Position numbers and translations under genes: made by a program. Positions 54,944 through 64,000 of a stretch of 64,000 nt of DNA are shown one piece after another. The DNA lies in assembly GCF_017355855.1 (NCBI RefSeq), contig NZ_JAFEWD010000001.1:992001-1056000 (forward strand), read 5' to 3'. Every line of letters begins with the position of its first letter. The first letter of the stretch is position 1. Source of the DNA: Pedobacter sp. SYSU D00535. Lineage in GTDB: Bacteria; Bacteroidota; Bacteroidia; Sphingobacteriales; Sphingobacteriaceae. The notes beneath the pieces were generated by a model. That model was given only the letters and a program-made list of their open reading frames with translations, was not told where the DNA came from and did not search any database.

Positions 54944-55006
54944 GGCAACCTAAACAAAATAGCAGTTATGATCCTTTAAACAGCCATGTTGGTTGCCTTA
55001 AGGATC
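54944..55006 (+). other. Pseudoknot-type complementary segments
   Basis: Four 7-base segments are ordered A-B-A'-B': GGCAACC (54944-54950), GATCCTT (54970-54976), GGTTGCC (54991-54997) and AAGGATC (55000-55006). A pairs with A' and B with B', both perfectly. They lie 40 bp after the DUF3826 stop, in the 304 bp convergent gap (54904-55207) that otherwise has no gene. Confidence 0.4.
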
Positions 55007-55097
55007 CTCATAATATTCCAGCATTGCCAAGAATAACCTATCCAGCTAAGGCCCGCTATCAATTTCTAAGCCTTAAAAAAAACCAGCCCCTACGTGC

Positions 55098-55163
55098 CGT
55101 TCGAGCTACGCTATACTATCTATCTAAAGTTGATGACGGAGGTGGCTCGAACGATTGTTCGAA
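55098..55163. repeat. Inverted repeat in the convergent gap
   Basis: CGTTCGAGC (55098-55106) and GCTCGAACG (55145-55153) form a perfect 9-bp inverted repeat. The second arm also overlaps a short hairpin with GTTCGA at 55157-55162. This may be a termination region between the plus-strand pectin genes and the minus-strand kinase. Confidence 0.4.
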
Positions 55164-55207
55164 TGTTTACAACCTCCAATAGGTATAGCATCCCCCTAAA
55201 AAGATAT

Positions 55208-56404
55208 CTATCTTATATCGATAGGAAGATTTACTGTAAATGTAGAACCCTGGCCTACTCTTGATTCTACAGCGAGTTCGCCACCCTGCTGGTTAATAAG
55301 ATGCAACAGTGCGTTTAGTCCCAGCCCAAATCCTTTTTCCCCAACCGTTCCCTGAGCTGAATTTATCTTTCCGCACTTTATCAACTCGATTCTTTCCTGC
55401 TCCATTCCAACTCCTGTATCCGATACCTCTATTTTTAATTTCCAGTCTTGCTCTGCGTTCAGCAACTCCAAGCTAACCTTTACTTGTCCTCCCGGCTGGG
55501 TAAACTTAATCGAATTAGAGACCAGATTCCCGATGATTTGAAGCAAGCCAGTGCTTGTAAAGACGGTGAGCTCTGCCTCTGGCTGCGTTTCAACTGTAAA
55601 TCCGATATTTTTACTTTTAGCTTGTGAAGCAAATAGTGCATCGAGCTTAGCCGCCAGGTCTCGCTGGCTAATAACCGGGAGGTTATCTCCATTTTCCTGA
55701 AGGATCTCATCTGCCAGCTCCAGAAGGGTTTTACTGCTATCATAAATAAGTCCTGCAATTTCTTTCACCTCATCAGCAGGCATTTCTTCGTCCGTAACTA
55801 CCGCTTCCGAAAGTCCCATGATACCTCCTATTGGCCCCCTGATATCATGAGCGACTCTTTTGTTCTTATGCTTTAATGCTGCTACTTTCTTCGTTAAATC
55901 CGCAATGGCGCGTATCGACTCCAAACGCTTCACCACCTCGTTTCCAATAATTTTCAATAGCGCAATTTGTTCTTCCGACAATTGTTTAGTCTCGTGATGT
56001 AAGACGCAGAAAGCGCCGACGTTATGACCATCTTTTGTTGTTAATGGAACTCCATAGTAATATTTCAGATCAGGATTGTTTTTCACAAAACTAAGATCTC
56101 TTACTCGTTCGTCTGTATTCAAATCGGATACTTCCAGATCTTCACCCGATTCGATCACATACTGACATATGGATTCCTCCCTCGGACATTGAGATGGGCC
56201 CTGATTATTGGCAGCGACGGTCCATTGCGTATAGGTATCGATCAAGTTTACCACCGATTGTTGAGTACCTGTAATACTTGAGGCGAGGATAGTCAGATCG
56301 CTAAATACATCGTTAAGACCGGAAAAATCCAAATCCATTTCCGACAGAGCAATAAGCCTTTTTAGTTCAGTTTCGCGAACCCGATCGACAGGTGTAGCAC
56401 TCAT
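55208..56404 (-). CDS. Cytosolic GAF-domain sensor histidine kinase
   Basis: 398 residues without transmembrane segments. A GAF domain covers about 22-165 (SVVNLID, QYVIESGEDLEVSDL, YYGVPLTTKDGHNVGAFCVLH). A dimerisation helix carries the phosphoacceptor His186 (NKRVAHDIRGPIGG), and the HATPase domain has N box GNLVSNSIKFTQPGG, G1 DTGVGM and a final GFGLGL/GSTFTVNLP. No response regulator lies beside it, so its partner is elsewhere. It sits between the two halves of the pectin gene set but need not be related to them. Confidence 0.92.
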   Translation of the reverse strand: MSATPVDRVRETELKRLIALSEMDLDFSGLNDVFSDLTILASSITGTQQSVVNLIDTYTQWTVAANNQGPSQCPREESICQYVIESGEDLEVSDLNTDERVRDLSFVKNNPDLKYYYGVPLTTKDGHNVGAFCVLHHETKQLSEEQIALLKIIGNEVVKRLESIRAIADLTKKVAALKHKNKRVAHDIRGPIGGIMGLSEAVVTDEEMPADEVKEIAGLIYDSSKTLLELADEILQENGDNLPVISQRDLAAKLDALFASQAKSKNIGFTVETQPEAELTVFTSTGLLQIIGNLVSNSIKFTQPGGQVKVSLELLNAEQDWKLKIEVSDTGVGMEQERIELIKCGKINSAQGTVGEKGFGLGLNALLHLINQQGGELAVESRVGQGSTFTVNLPIDIR

Positions 56405-56502
56405 TTGATATGATATTGTTTTTCCAGCAATACGACTGTTTTTTGAAATAGTTGCGTTTTATATTCAACACACAATACATGCCAGCAATTGGCGCGACAG
56501 GA

Positions 56503-56548
56503 TCTAAAAAAACAGTCCCGGAAGAGTTGCTTAAACTCCTCCGGGACT
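56503..56548 (-). terminator. Intrinsic terminator after the GH105 gene
   Basis: AGTCCCGGA (56514-56522) pairs with TCCGGGACT (56540-56548), with an inner GAGTT/AACTC stem and a 5-nt loop. On the minus strand a run of seven T follows (complement of 56506-56512). It ends the GH105 transcript before the kinase gene. Confidence 0.85.
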
Positions 56549-56631
56549 CTGTAAGCTAAAAGCCCTTCTTTCTATTTATCACGGCCGGCCCTCTAAAGAC
56601 GCTCCTATTCACGTCTCTGATCGAAAACTTC

Positions 56632-58065
56632 TCATTTCTTTGGCCACTCACTCTTCAGTAGGAAATGGTAGGTACTATTGATCGCGTTCGGTTTTGCTTT
56701 TAAAATTTCTAATTTCTCATTTTGCAGCAAACGGATCATTTCCGCACCGGCATAGAGCACCGGACCATAGCCATGAGTGGCATAGATGCTTTTTCCTCTG
56801 TGATAGTAGTAGGTGTTGTCATGAGCAAAAGTAGTTCCCTCCACGGTATCGTCTACGGCACCGTTAGGACGAACCTTCGTGCTGATTGCATTCCAACCCG
56901 TGAGTGCCACGGGACCGTAAACATGGCTGATCCATCCCTCGTTAATTCCTTTTGCGATGGCATAGGTGAACATGGCGGTGCAGGAGGTCTCCTGGTAGGT
57001 ATCCGGCTTATCCAGTAGATTATGCCAGAAGCCGGCGCCGTCCTGGAGGTTGGCCAGACTCCGTACCATGGAGCGATACAGATGAAGGATCTTGTCTCTG
57101 CCTTTATGCTTCTCCGGCAGCACACTTAGCAGCTCTGCCATTGCCATGAGCGTCCATCCGTTCGCTCTTCCCCAATAGAAGCGGGGATCATAGGCAGCGG
57201 AAGTGGCGTTCCAGCCATGATCGAACAATTCCTTCTCGGGAACATACAGCCGCTCTCCCATTTGCAGCACTTGTTTCACTGCATCATCAAAATACTTTTT
57301 CTTCCCGGTCAATACTCCCATATTGGCCAGAAAGGGAACACTCATGTACATATCGTCAGCCCATACGGAGGTGTATTGAGGCCGGTTACGTGCCAGCGTA
57401 CCGTCGGCCAGGCGGTACTGGTTCCGCGAAACGTGCTCATCCACCCTATTGATCATCGGAAGATACTTCTCGTTCTTGTTGTTCAGATACGTTTTGATCA
57501 TGGCGGCACCGATAGAGCCACAATCATCCAGGGCCTCAAAATGAAGAATGCGTCCCCAGTTGCCTATCTTTTCTCCGGCTTCCCAAGAGGTGTTCTTCTG
57601 AAAATAAGGAAGATGCGTGACCACGTAATCGTAAAACTTGGTATTTAGCGCCACATAGCTTTGATCGCCGGTCACTTTGCTTATATAGTCGAAAGCCGAC
57701 AAAACTACACCGTGAGTATAAGACCATTCACTCGAGAAGCCGTTAGACGGCCTCGCCAAGGGATTGAAGGTCCCGAAATTCGTAATCCTTTCTCCTGTTT
57801 TGGAGTTCACGATGGTCTGGGGACTGCTTGCTTCGTAATAGGTTCTTACCCGCTTAAGTACTCCTTTTACATTTTCTACCGAGGGAAGATCGTAAGAAAT
57901 GGGGTAGTCAGGAACCCGGCCAGCCGCAGTTTCCTCCTGCCCGAAGACGGTGCTGGTGTAAATTGGGGCAAGAAATGAAATTATAACAACTTTCCGGCTG
58001 AACTTCCGAGCCGCAGGAACTACCCTCTTATAAATAGCATGACTAGTTTGAATATCGATTTTCAT
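56632..58065 (-). CDS. GH105 unsaturated rhamnogalacturonyl/galacturonyl hydrolase
   Basis: 477 residues with an N-terminal signal-like segment ending VFGQ after an unusually long basic stretch. The (alpha/alpha)6 barrel motifs of GH105 are present: FSSEWSYTHGVVLSAFDY, WADDMYMSVPFLANMG with catalytic Asp237/238, FYWGRANGWTLMAMAELL and ETSCTAMFTYAIAKGI. GH105 removes the 4,5-unsaturated uronic acid left by pectate or rhamnogalacturonan lyases. It lies 122 bp downstream of the second PL1 gene on the same strand, so the pair makes and finishes unsaturated oligomers. Confidence 0.93.
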   Translation of the reverse strand: MKIDIQTSHAIYKRVVPAARKFSRKVVIISFLAPIYTSTVFGQEETAAGRVPDYPISYDLPSVENVKGVLKRVRTYYEASSPQTIVNSKTGERITNFGTFNPLARPSNGFSSEWSYTHGVVLSAFDYISKVTGDQSYVALNTKFYDYVVTHLPYFQKNTSWEAGEKIGNWGRILHFEALDDCGSIGAAMIKTYLNNKNEKYLPMINRVDEHVSRNQYRLADGTLARNRPQYTSVWADDMYMSVPFLANMGVLTGKKKYFDDAVKQVLQMGERLYVPEKELFDHGWNATSAAYDPRFYWGRANGWTLMAMAELLSVLPEKHKGRDKILHLYRSMVRSLANLQDGAGFWHNLLDKPDTYQETSCTAMFTYAIAKGINEGWISHVYGPVALTGWNAISTKVRPNGAVDDTVEGTTFAHDNTYYYHRGKSIYATHGYGPVLYAGAEMIRLLQNEKLEILKAKPNAINSTYHFLLKSEWPKK

Positions 58066-58187
58066 GATGTCTTATCAACTAAAAAAGGCAAAAATTGGCG
58101 AGCTGAATGTACAGAATCTGCAGGCAACTTGCGTCGCTTGTCGCGTTTATCCAACAATAACTTTACAATCGGTCGGAGGTACTATGG

Positions 58188-59528
58188 TTATTTGATGTTG
58201 TTTAAGTATTTCTCCAACATGGTAAAGCCGTCAGCTGCTATACGGTTCCCGTCCTCGGGATTTTGCGTGTCCAGGCCATTTTCCAGCTCCCATTTATCCG
58301 GCATACCATCACGATCTGTATCAGCAGGGGCTGAGACAGAATTGAGTTTGGGCCACCCCCCCACATCGTTTTGAGATTTGATGATTTTTCCCCTGTGTGT
58401 CCTGATATCGCTGACAATACGAACATCAACAGCGTCGCGTTTAGGGAGCGTTGCCCCTCCTGTTTCCAACACCCGCTTGTACGCCGTCACTGCATCCTCT
58501 GTTTGAACCGGCCCCGTTTCCAGCGGCTCCTTCTGCTTATAGGCTGCCACCTGTTCAGAGGTCCAACTTTCTTTGAATTTCACCAGGTTCCAGGGATTGA
58601 CGGGAAGTTTTCCGTTGTAGTAATTTCCTGCAAAATAGCCGCGGTTGTATGGCGAGCCCTCAGCATAGGCAAATCCTTCAGTTTTAGAATCGACTCCGGG
58701 AATCAGGTAGTTGTTTACATAATTGAGGCGCGTAACACTTTGCTTATCGGCGTTATAGCCGGCATGCTCTCCTCCCCAGTTATAAATAACATTATTCCTA
58801 AAATCAAGTAATAGTCCCTGCGGATCCTTGTCGTAAGGGTTGGAGTCATAATTGCCGGGACGAGGATTCCGACCGCGGTTGTTGGCATACAGATTATGAA
58901 GGAAGCTATATTTTGCCCCTCCTGTTCCACGAATTAAAGAACCGAAACCATGATTATCCGGATTCAGGGCCTCTGTGATGAAACACCATTGCACCGTCAC
59001 CCTGCTGAGATCTGGATGCCGGGTAGAAGCGGATAATATTTCATCCAGGCTCCAGCTTGCGGAACAATGATCCACTATGATATCATGTCCTTTGGAGATA
59101 CCGATAGCATCTTTCCCCTGCAGACTGCCTTGTCCGTGGGATCGGTCGCCCAAACGTACTCGAATATAGCGAACGATTACGTCGTGCGTGCTGATCTCCA
59201 GTGTTTCACCTTTCAGACAAATACCATCTCCAGGAGCAGCTTGTCCCGCGATAGTGATATAGGGTTGTGTGATCTCTAACCGGCTTTTCAGTTCAATAGT
59301 TCCGGATATTCCAAAGACCACTGTTCGGGGTCCCTCCTGCTCTACCGCCCAGCGTAAAGTCCCTGGACCCTTATCATCCAAACTAGTAACGTACAGCACC
59401 TTCCCGCCGCGTCCGCCTTTTGCATAAGCACCAAAGCCGTCGGCGCCGGGAAAAGCCAGCTGCTGTGCATAGCTGGCAGATTGCAGTACTACAGAAAAAA
59501 TAAGTGGCCAAAAAAGTCTTTTCATCAT
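58188..59528 (-). CDS. Pectate lyase, PL1 family (second)
   Basis: 446 residues from the ATG at 59528 (MMKRLFWPL, signal peptide ending SYAQ); an upstream ATG 22 codons earlier would add a non-signal segment. PL1 features: LAFPGADGFGAYAKGGRGG, KGPGTLRWAVEQEGPRTVVFGISG, IVDHCSASWSLDEILSAS and NNRGRNPRPGNY with the likely catalytic Arg. The C-terminus has DTDRDGMPDKWELENGL. It shares family with the lyase at 52021 but differs in detail, e.g. an inserted GKDAIGISKGHDII loop. Follows no regulator; probably in an operon with GH105. Confidence 0.92.
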   Translation of the reverse strand: MMKRLFWPLIFSVVLQSASYAQQLAFPGADGFGAYAKGGRGGKVLYVTSLDDKGPGTLRWAVEQEGPRTVVFGISGTIELKSRLEITQPYITIAGQAAPGDGICLKGETLEISTHDVIVRYIRVRLGDRSHGQGSLQGKDAIGISKGHDIIVDHCSASWSLDEILSASTRHPDLSRVTVQWCFITEALNPDNHGFGSLIRGTGGAKYSFLHNLYANNRGRNPRPGNYDSNPYDKDPQGLLLDFRNNVIYNWGGEHAGYNADKQSVTRLNYVNNYLIPGVDSKTEGFAYAEGSPYNRGYFAGNYYNGKLPVNPWNLVKFKESWTSEQVAAYKQKEPLETGPVQTEDAVTAYKRVLETGGATLPKRDAVDVRIVSDIRTHRGKIIKSQNDVGGWPKLNSVSAPADTDRDGMPDKWELENGLDTQNPEDGNRIAADGFTMLEKYLNNIK

Positions 59529-59815
59529 ATTCGATTCTCCTACGCTCGTTAGCGCGAAAAACGAATATAGCATCTTCCCGACTGATGGAGGCATAAAGTT
59601 CGGGATTCTTTGAATTTACGACATGGGATACAGATATGCAGTTCTGAGAGGGATGTACCTTTTGAAAATAGGATAATAGCGTAATTTTTGATGGCCATCA
59701 GCACAGCGACGCCAATCAACACCGCGGCAACCATCTTCACGGCACTATTGATCGTAGAGGCTATCGGCTCTGACCGGAGCAGGAATTTAAAGGTTAGGCG
59801 CCATCCGAAAAAAGA

Positions 59816-61603
59816 CTAGTGTAAATATCCGGCCTGTCTTAGCAACAGTGACCGGTATTTATTGAATATTCTGGTTTTTGAGACGAAGCCCAGGTACTTG
59901 TTCTCGGCGTTCACTACCGGCAGTATCCACACCTCATCCTTCTCCATCTTTTTCATGACAACTTTCATCGAGTCGGAAAGAAGCAGGATATTGGGTGGTG
60001 CCTGCATCAGGTCTTTTATCCTGCGCTCTCCTTTCTTATCCAACAGTTCGTCAAACAGCTGCTCACTATAGGCAAGGCCAAGCAGCTTTCCATCCTCATC
60101 CAAAACGGGGAAGACATTTCGTTTTGAGTGAATAATTTCGTTGCGTCTTGCCAGCGGACTTTCCTCCGGCTTCAAGGGCACAAAATCTTTATCGATCAAA
60201 TACTTAAGCTTCATCATTTGCAGAATCGTACTATCTTTGTCCTCGTGCGATAGCAACTCTCCCTTCTCAGCCAGCACCTTGGTATACATAGAATACTTCA
60301 GATTTTTGCGGCTCACAAAATAAGCGATGGCGGAGACAATCATGAGTGGAGTCATCAGCTCGTAACCTCCCGTTATCTCAGCAATTAAGAAAATTCCTGT
60401 CAGCGGGGCATGCATGATGCTGCTTAGCGCAGCAGCCATTCCGGCAACTATAAAATTGGAAGTATTCAGGGTAATCATGCCGGTTTGATTGATGGAATGC
60501 GCAAACACAAAGCCGCCAAGTCCACCCATAATTAAGCTCGGCCCAAACACGCCTCCGTTTCCTCCCGCTGCCAGTGTGATCAGCGTGGCGAAGGACTTGG
60601 CAAAGATGGTAAAGAGACCGAAAAATATAATAAAGACGGGAAGGGTATCGTACTCTGAGAAAAGGCTGTTGCTGGCTAATACGCTATGCTGCCCGGCAAG
60701 CAGCTGTTCAATGGTGATGTAACCTTCTCCGTAAAGTGATGGAAATATAAAGATCAGCCCACCCAAGAGAAGACCACCGACTATCGCCCTCGTGTAATCA
60801 TTTTTGATTTTTTTAAAGCGATCCTTTATAAAGAACGACAAGCGGGTTACATAGATGGCAAACAGCCCAATGAGGAGGGCCATCAGCACGTAAAAAGGTA
60901 TCGCTGCAAATTCCCATCCTTCAGTTACCAAAAAGAAAAGTTGCTCCTTGTAAAACAGACGAGCCACTACCGAAGCCGTGGCAGCGGAAATGAGCAGAGG
61001 AATAAATGCAGGAATAGAGAACTCGGGAAGCAGGACTTCGATCGCGAATACAATCCCGGCTACCGGACTATTAAAGGCTCCGGCAATACCGGATGCTGCT
61101 CCACACGCCAGCAACAAGGTAACTTCCCTGTACTGCAGCCCGAATAAGCGGCCAACATTTGAACCAATGGCGGAACCGCTGGTGACAATAGGGGCTTCCA
61201 GTCCTGTCGACCCGCCGAAGCCAACGGTGAGAGCACTGGTGATTATCTGCGAATAAATGTTATGAACGTCTATTCTGCTCGACTTCCTGGATATGCTGAA
61301 AAGGATTTGCGTTAAGCCGGTTTCAAACTTACTTTTTCTGATAAAGCGCTTGACATACGTTACCGAGAGAAGGATACCGGCCAAGGGAAAAAATAAATAG
61401 AGAAAGTATTTATACTTCCACTGAAAATCATTTTGCAGGAAGTCGGCGATATTATGACTAAGCGATTTTAATAAGGATGCCGCCAGCCCTCCCGCGATCC
61501 CTACCACTACCGCAGCAACAATCAGAAAATCACGATTAGATATCTGCCGGAGGCGGAAGTTGTTGACCTGGGCGTAAATTTCCTTTAGTTTCTCATATAT
61601 CAT
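59816..61603 (-). CDS. ClC-family chloride channel/antiporter with CBS domains
   Basis: 595 residues from the ATG at 61603; the longer frame would add 13 atypical residues. About ten to twelve membrane helices. The ClC selectivity motifs are GSTGLEAP with gating Glu136 (canonical GxEGP written here as GLEAP), GGNGGVFGPSLIMGG and the helix containing HAPLTGIFLIAEITGG. Two CBS domains fill the last 140 residues. A gating Glu favours H+/Cl- exchange, but the sequence cannot settle channel or antiporter. The gap 59595-59815 next to it holds no gene I can support. Confidence 0.93.
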   Translation of the reverse strand: MIYEKLKEIYAQVNNFRLRQISNRDFLIVAAVVVGIAGGLAASLLKSLSHNIADFLQNDFQWKYKYFLYLFFPLAGILLSVTYVKRFIRKSKFETGLTQILFSISRKSSRIDVHNIYSQIITSALTVGFGGSTGLEAPIVTSGSAIGSNVGRLFGLQYREVTLLLACGAASGIAGAFNSPVAGIVFAIEVLLPEFSIPAFIPLLISAATASVVARLFYKEQLFFLVTEGWEFAAIPFYVLMALLIGLFAIYVTRLSFFIKDRFKKIKNDYTRAIVGGLLLGGLIFIFPSLYGEGYITIEQLLAGQHSVLASNSLFSEYDTLPVFIIFFGLFTIFAKSFATLITLAAGGNGGVFGPSLIMGGLGGFVFAHSINQTGMITLNTSNFIVAGMAAALSSIMHAPLTGIFLIAEITGGYELMTPLMIVSAIAYFVSRKNLKYSMYTKVLAEKGELLSHEDKDSTILQMMKLKYLIDKDFVPLKPEESPLARRNEIIHSKRNVFPVLDEDGKLLGLAYSEQLFDELLDKKGERRIKDLMQAPPNILLLSDSMKVVMKKMEKDEVWILPVVNAENKYLGFVSKTRIFNKYRSLLLRQAGYLH

Positions 61604-62098
61604 GTAAAGTGCCTGAACTAAGTGTGCCGGGAATAATAACAAAAATTATCGAAGCAATATTCTCTAACTGAAACTTTTTGCTTCCGAAGCCATTTCCCTA
61701 CCCTTTTCCCGACAGTACGACTGCTTTTAAATTCCCCATCAATACTATAACAAGTATTACTTGCTTACCCCAGCCTCTTGCTTTTTTAGATATAGTTCAT
61801 TCACCAGGATCAGTACAATTAGCACCAGGGGCGTGTAGGTTTTTTTGGCCGGGGCCGGTTGAAAGGCAAAATTTATGCTACGATGCTACCGGGGATCTAT
61901 GGACAGCGTAAGGATCATTACCATTTTCGCATTCCTGTTCTCCAAAAGAACCTGCCCCGAATCTAAGCTCCTCAACCCGTCCACTCCCTTCGATAAAGGC
62001 GGATCTGGTCGTATCTTTAGCGTTGCCCGATGTAGAAAGACATTACCTTTCGAAGTAACCAAGAGATCAAACCCCTGGTCCCGATTTCACTGAAACAA
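61604..62098. other. Intergenic stretch without a recognised gene
   Basis: About 495 bp between the ClC gene and the copper-binding protein gene. Short frames exist on the plus strand but none has a family motif, a convincing start or coding-like composition. I see no terminator with a clear T-run. It presumably contains the ClC promoter. Confidence 0.5.
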
Positions 62099-62428
62099 CT
62101 AAGCAGCCATCTTTCGGCACTCTTCTGCACAAGCCTTACAGATTCGTGCACATTCCTGGCAATGTTCCATTTGATGTTTGCTGCATTCTTCGCCGCAGGC
62201 TTCACAGATATCGGCGCAGATTGCACAAAGCTGCTTCGCCTGCGTACTCCCCATGCTCATAAGCTGAGCGGAGGCATAGCAGATTGTCGCACACTGCATA
62301 TCCAGCTCTATACAACGAGCCATCATTTTCACGTCCTCTTCCTTTACACAGGAGCTTGCACAATGATTACAAACCGCAGCACATTGCAGGCAGGCGTCGA
62401 TACATGATTTCCATTCGTGATATCCCAT
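62099..62428 (-). CDS. Four-helix bundle copper-binding (Csp-like, DUF326) protein
   Basis: 109 residues with at least 17 Cys, mostly in CxxxC spacing along four helices (CIDACLQCAAVCNHC, CIELDMQCATICYASA, CAICADICEACGEEC, CQECARICKACAEEC). This is the Csp/DUF326 family, cytosolic proteins that store many Cu(I) ions in a four-helix bundle. No signal peptide is present. It stands alone. Copper storage is established for the family; in vivo role here is inferred. Confidence 0.92.
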   Translation of the reverse strand: MGYHEWKSCIDACLQCAAVCNHCASSCVKEEDVKMMARCIELDMQCATICYASAQLMSMGSTQAKQLCAICADICEACGEECSKHQMEHCQECARICKACAEECRKMAA

Positions 62429-62888
62429 AGCTTTCCATTTTAGATGTACAGGGTTAACAGCACGTATCTGGCGTGGTTTAGATTAAAAGAAAAATGGGCT
62501 GTGATTGGAGGTTAAAACTTCACGCTCAAGACTGGCACCGGTGAAGCCTCAACTTGATCTAACCAAGGCTAAACCCTTCCCGTGAATTATTTTTTTTTGA
62601 TGATAATAAGATCGCAATAGAGGTCTTTGGCTTTGGACGCAATGGAGCGGTGAATGGGGCCTCTGCGATGTGGTAAAAGCATAGGATATTGTGCTCGGCC
62701 ACAGCGAGGGAATGCCCGAATAAAGAACACTATTTCGTAAAAACATCCCGGCTAGTGACATTATTTCAACAGGATCAACTTAATGTTAAAAAAAACTCAA
62801 GAAATCGGAGCAAAAATTTAGCAGTTGCGATTTAAATCATCTACTTTTAGGTGCAGATGAGTTATATTACCCCCTATCTTAGCAATTA
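62429..62888. other. Intergenic stretch with a weak remnant
   Basis: About 460 bp between the copper-binding protein and the symporter. A minus-strand stretch at about 62595-62690 reads GPIHRSIASKAKDLYCDL before a stop, which faintly recalls the end of a universal stress protein, but no complete gene is there. Otherwise only AT-rich DNA upstream of the symporter. Confidence 0.3.
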
Positions 62889-64000
62889 ATGGAAAAAATC
62901 ATCACCTCAATTAACGATTTAATCTGGAGCAACGCGCTGATAGTGCTTTGCCTTGGCACAGGAATCTACTTTTCTATTGTAACCCGTTTCCTCCAGGTAC
63001 GCTACCTGAGAGATATGATCGCGTTACTTTTTGGTACAAAGGGCTCTGACAAGGGAGTCAGTTCTTTTCAGGCATTTGCAATTGCCATATCAGGACGAGT
63101 GGGTACAGGTAATATTGCAGGTGTTGCAACAGCCATTGCCATGGGCGGACCGGGTGCTGTTTTCTGGATGTGGGCAATTGCGTTCTTAGGAAGTGCTTCT
63201 GCTTTTATAGAAGCTACACTGGGGCAGATTTACAAACAGGTGAACAATGGCCAGTACCGGGGCGGACCTGCTTTTTATATAGAAAAGGGTCTGGGTATAA
63301 AGTGGTATGCCGTTGTGTTTGCAGTAGCTACAGTATTAAGTACGGCCCTCCTGCTGCCAGGTGTCCAAAGCAACAGTATTGCTTTAAGTATGCAAAACGC
63401 CTTCGATCTGCCGGTAGCAGTTACGGGAACGGCGATTGTCATTTTGCTGGCGCTAATCATTTTTGGAGGCGTAAGGCGAATAGGTAAAGTAGCAGAACTG
63501 GTCGTCCCTTTTATGGCAGGAGCCTATATTTTAATGGCGGTTGTGATCATGACTTTGAACTTTCAGCAAATCCCTTCCGTTTTAAGCCTTATTTTCAGAT
63601 CTGCTTTCAATTTTGAACCTGCTTTTGCCGGTGTTTTCGGAATGGCGGTATCGTGGGGTATCAAACGGGGGATTTATTCGAATGAAGCAGGACAGGGGAC
63701 GGCGCCCCATGCCGCCGCTGCGGCGGAAGTCGACCATCCAGCTAAACAGGGACTGGTTCAGGCCTTTTCTGTATACATCGATACACTTTTTGTATGTACG
63801 GCTACGGCCTTCATGATCTTATTTACGAATCAATACAACGTTCTGAATCCGGAGGGCGGCTTTATCGTTGAAAATCTTCCGGGAGCAAAAATTGGAGGAG
63901 AGTTTACCCAGCAAGCCATAAGTCACCACTTTCCGGCTTTGGGGAGCGGCTTTGTGGCGATAGCACTTCTGTTTTTTGCTTTCACTACCATCATGGCCTA
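62889..64000 (+). CDS. Sodium/alanine symporter family (AGCS) transporter (C-terminus cut by window edge)
   Basis: Open frame from the ATG at 62889 to the window end, about 370 residues with no stop, translated by hand. AGCS features: start LIWSNALIVLCLGTGIYFS, SGRVGTGNIAGVATAIAMGGPGAVFWMW (the family signature), and GMAVSWGIKRGIYSNEAGQGTAPHAAA. About eight helices are visible. It would import alanine or glycine with sodium. Complete members have 440-550 residues, so 70-180 residues are missing here. Confidence 0.93.
   Translation, partial: MEKIITSINDLIWSNALIVLCLGTGIYFSIVTRFLQVRYLRDMIALLFGTKGSDKGVSSFQAFAIAISGRVGTGNIAGVATAIAMGGPGAVFWMWAIAFLGSASAFIEATLGQIYKQVNNGQYRGGPAFYIEKGLGIKWYAVVFAVATVLSTALLLPGVQSNSIALSMQNAFDLPVAVTGTAIVILLALIIFGGVRRIGKVAELVVPFMAGAYILMAVVIMTLNFQQIPSVLSLIFRSAFNFEPAFAGVFGMAVSWGIKRGIYSNEAGQGTAPHAAAAAEVDHPAKQGLVQAFSVYIDTLFVCTATAFMILFTNQYNVLNPEGGFIVENLPGAKIGGEFTQQAISHHFPALGSGFVAIALLFFAFTTIMA

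Noticed and set aside
59549-59740. Minus-strand 63-codon frame with one hydrophobic helix
   Set aside because: Overlaps the PL1 start region, continues in phase from the ClC stop and lacks a convincing start; may be a chance reading frame.
61875-62093. 72-codon plus-strand frame
   Set aside because: No motif, odd composition, probably chance.
62549-62761. 70-codon minus-strand frame
   Set aside because: Another frame of the same stretch shows a possible old gene remnant; this one has no family features.

Overview
The window reads as chromosomal DNA of a Bacteroidota bacterium, most likely a Sphingobacteriaceae member (Pedobacter-like). The evidence is three SusC/SusD pairs, two ECF-sigma/FecR regulatory pairs, many SPII lipoproteins with a Cys at about residue 18-25, and TAnnTTTG-like promoter elements. 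No rRNA, tRNA, CRISPR array, transposase or integrase was recognised.

Region 1 (1-12738) is a beta-glucan (laminarin-type) utilisation locus on the minus strand: PKD lipoprotein, SusC, SusD, a GH2/GH5-like TIM-barrel enzyme, GH16 and GH3 (cut by the window edge). A divergent membrane-spanning propeller/triple-Tyr/helix-turn-helix regulator sits upstream. Region 2 (12795-17500) is housekeeping and accessory: an HxlR repressor divergent from DoxX and pirin, small membrane proteins, a frameshifted lipoprotein and a VOC protein. Region 3 (17500-27200) is low-density DNA. It holds gene remnants, a zinc module (Zur, a small His/Cys-containing exported protein, an AztD-like lipoprotein), orphan small genes, an exported PQQ-type sugar dehydrogenase and a decayed copy of the 3' end of a molybdenum dehydrogenase gene.

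Region 4 (27352-40198) is a SusCD locus run by an ECF sigma/FecR pair. It encodes a DUF5017-like lipoprotein, two glycerophosphodiester phosphodiesterases, two SGNH-type esterases and an exported xylose-isomerase-like TIM barrel, with no classical glycoside hydrolase. The likely substrate is an acylated, phosphodiester-linked glycan or glycerophosphate polymer. Its two flanks carry direct repeats of the 3' end of paoC. Region 5 (40386-44258) is a PaoABC-like periplasmic aldehyde oxidoreductase operon. Region 6 (44513-59528) is a pectin locus: sigma, FecR, SusC, SusD, a PL1 lyase and a tandem DUF3826 protein on the plus strand, then after a histidine kinase a second PL1 lyase and a GH105 on the minus strand. 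Region 7 (59816-64000) has a ClC channel with CBS domains, a four-helix copper-binding protein and a truncated Na+/alanine symporter.

The most interesting regulatory signal is shared by the two sigma/FecR-controlled loci. Each FecR-SusC gap has a minus-strand intrinsic terminator, and each susC start codon overlaps a minus-strand TAnnTTTG element. Together these predict short antisense RNAs over the susC leaders, like the cis-antisense RNAs known from Bacteroides utilisation loci. All calls come from reading the sequence; no database search was run.
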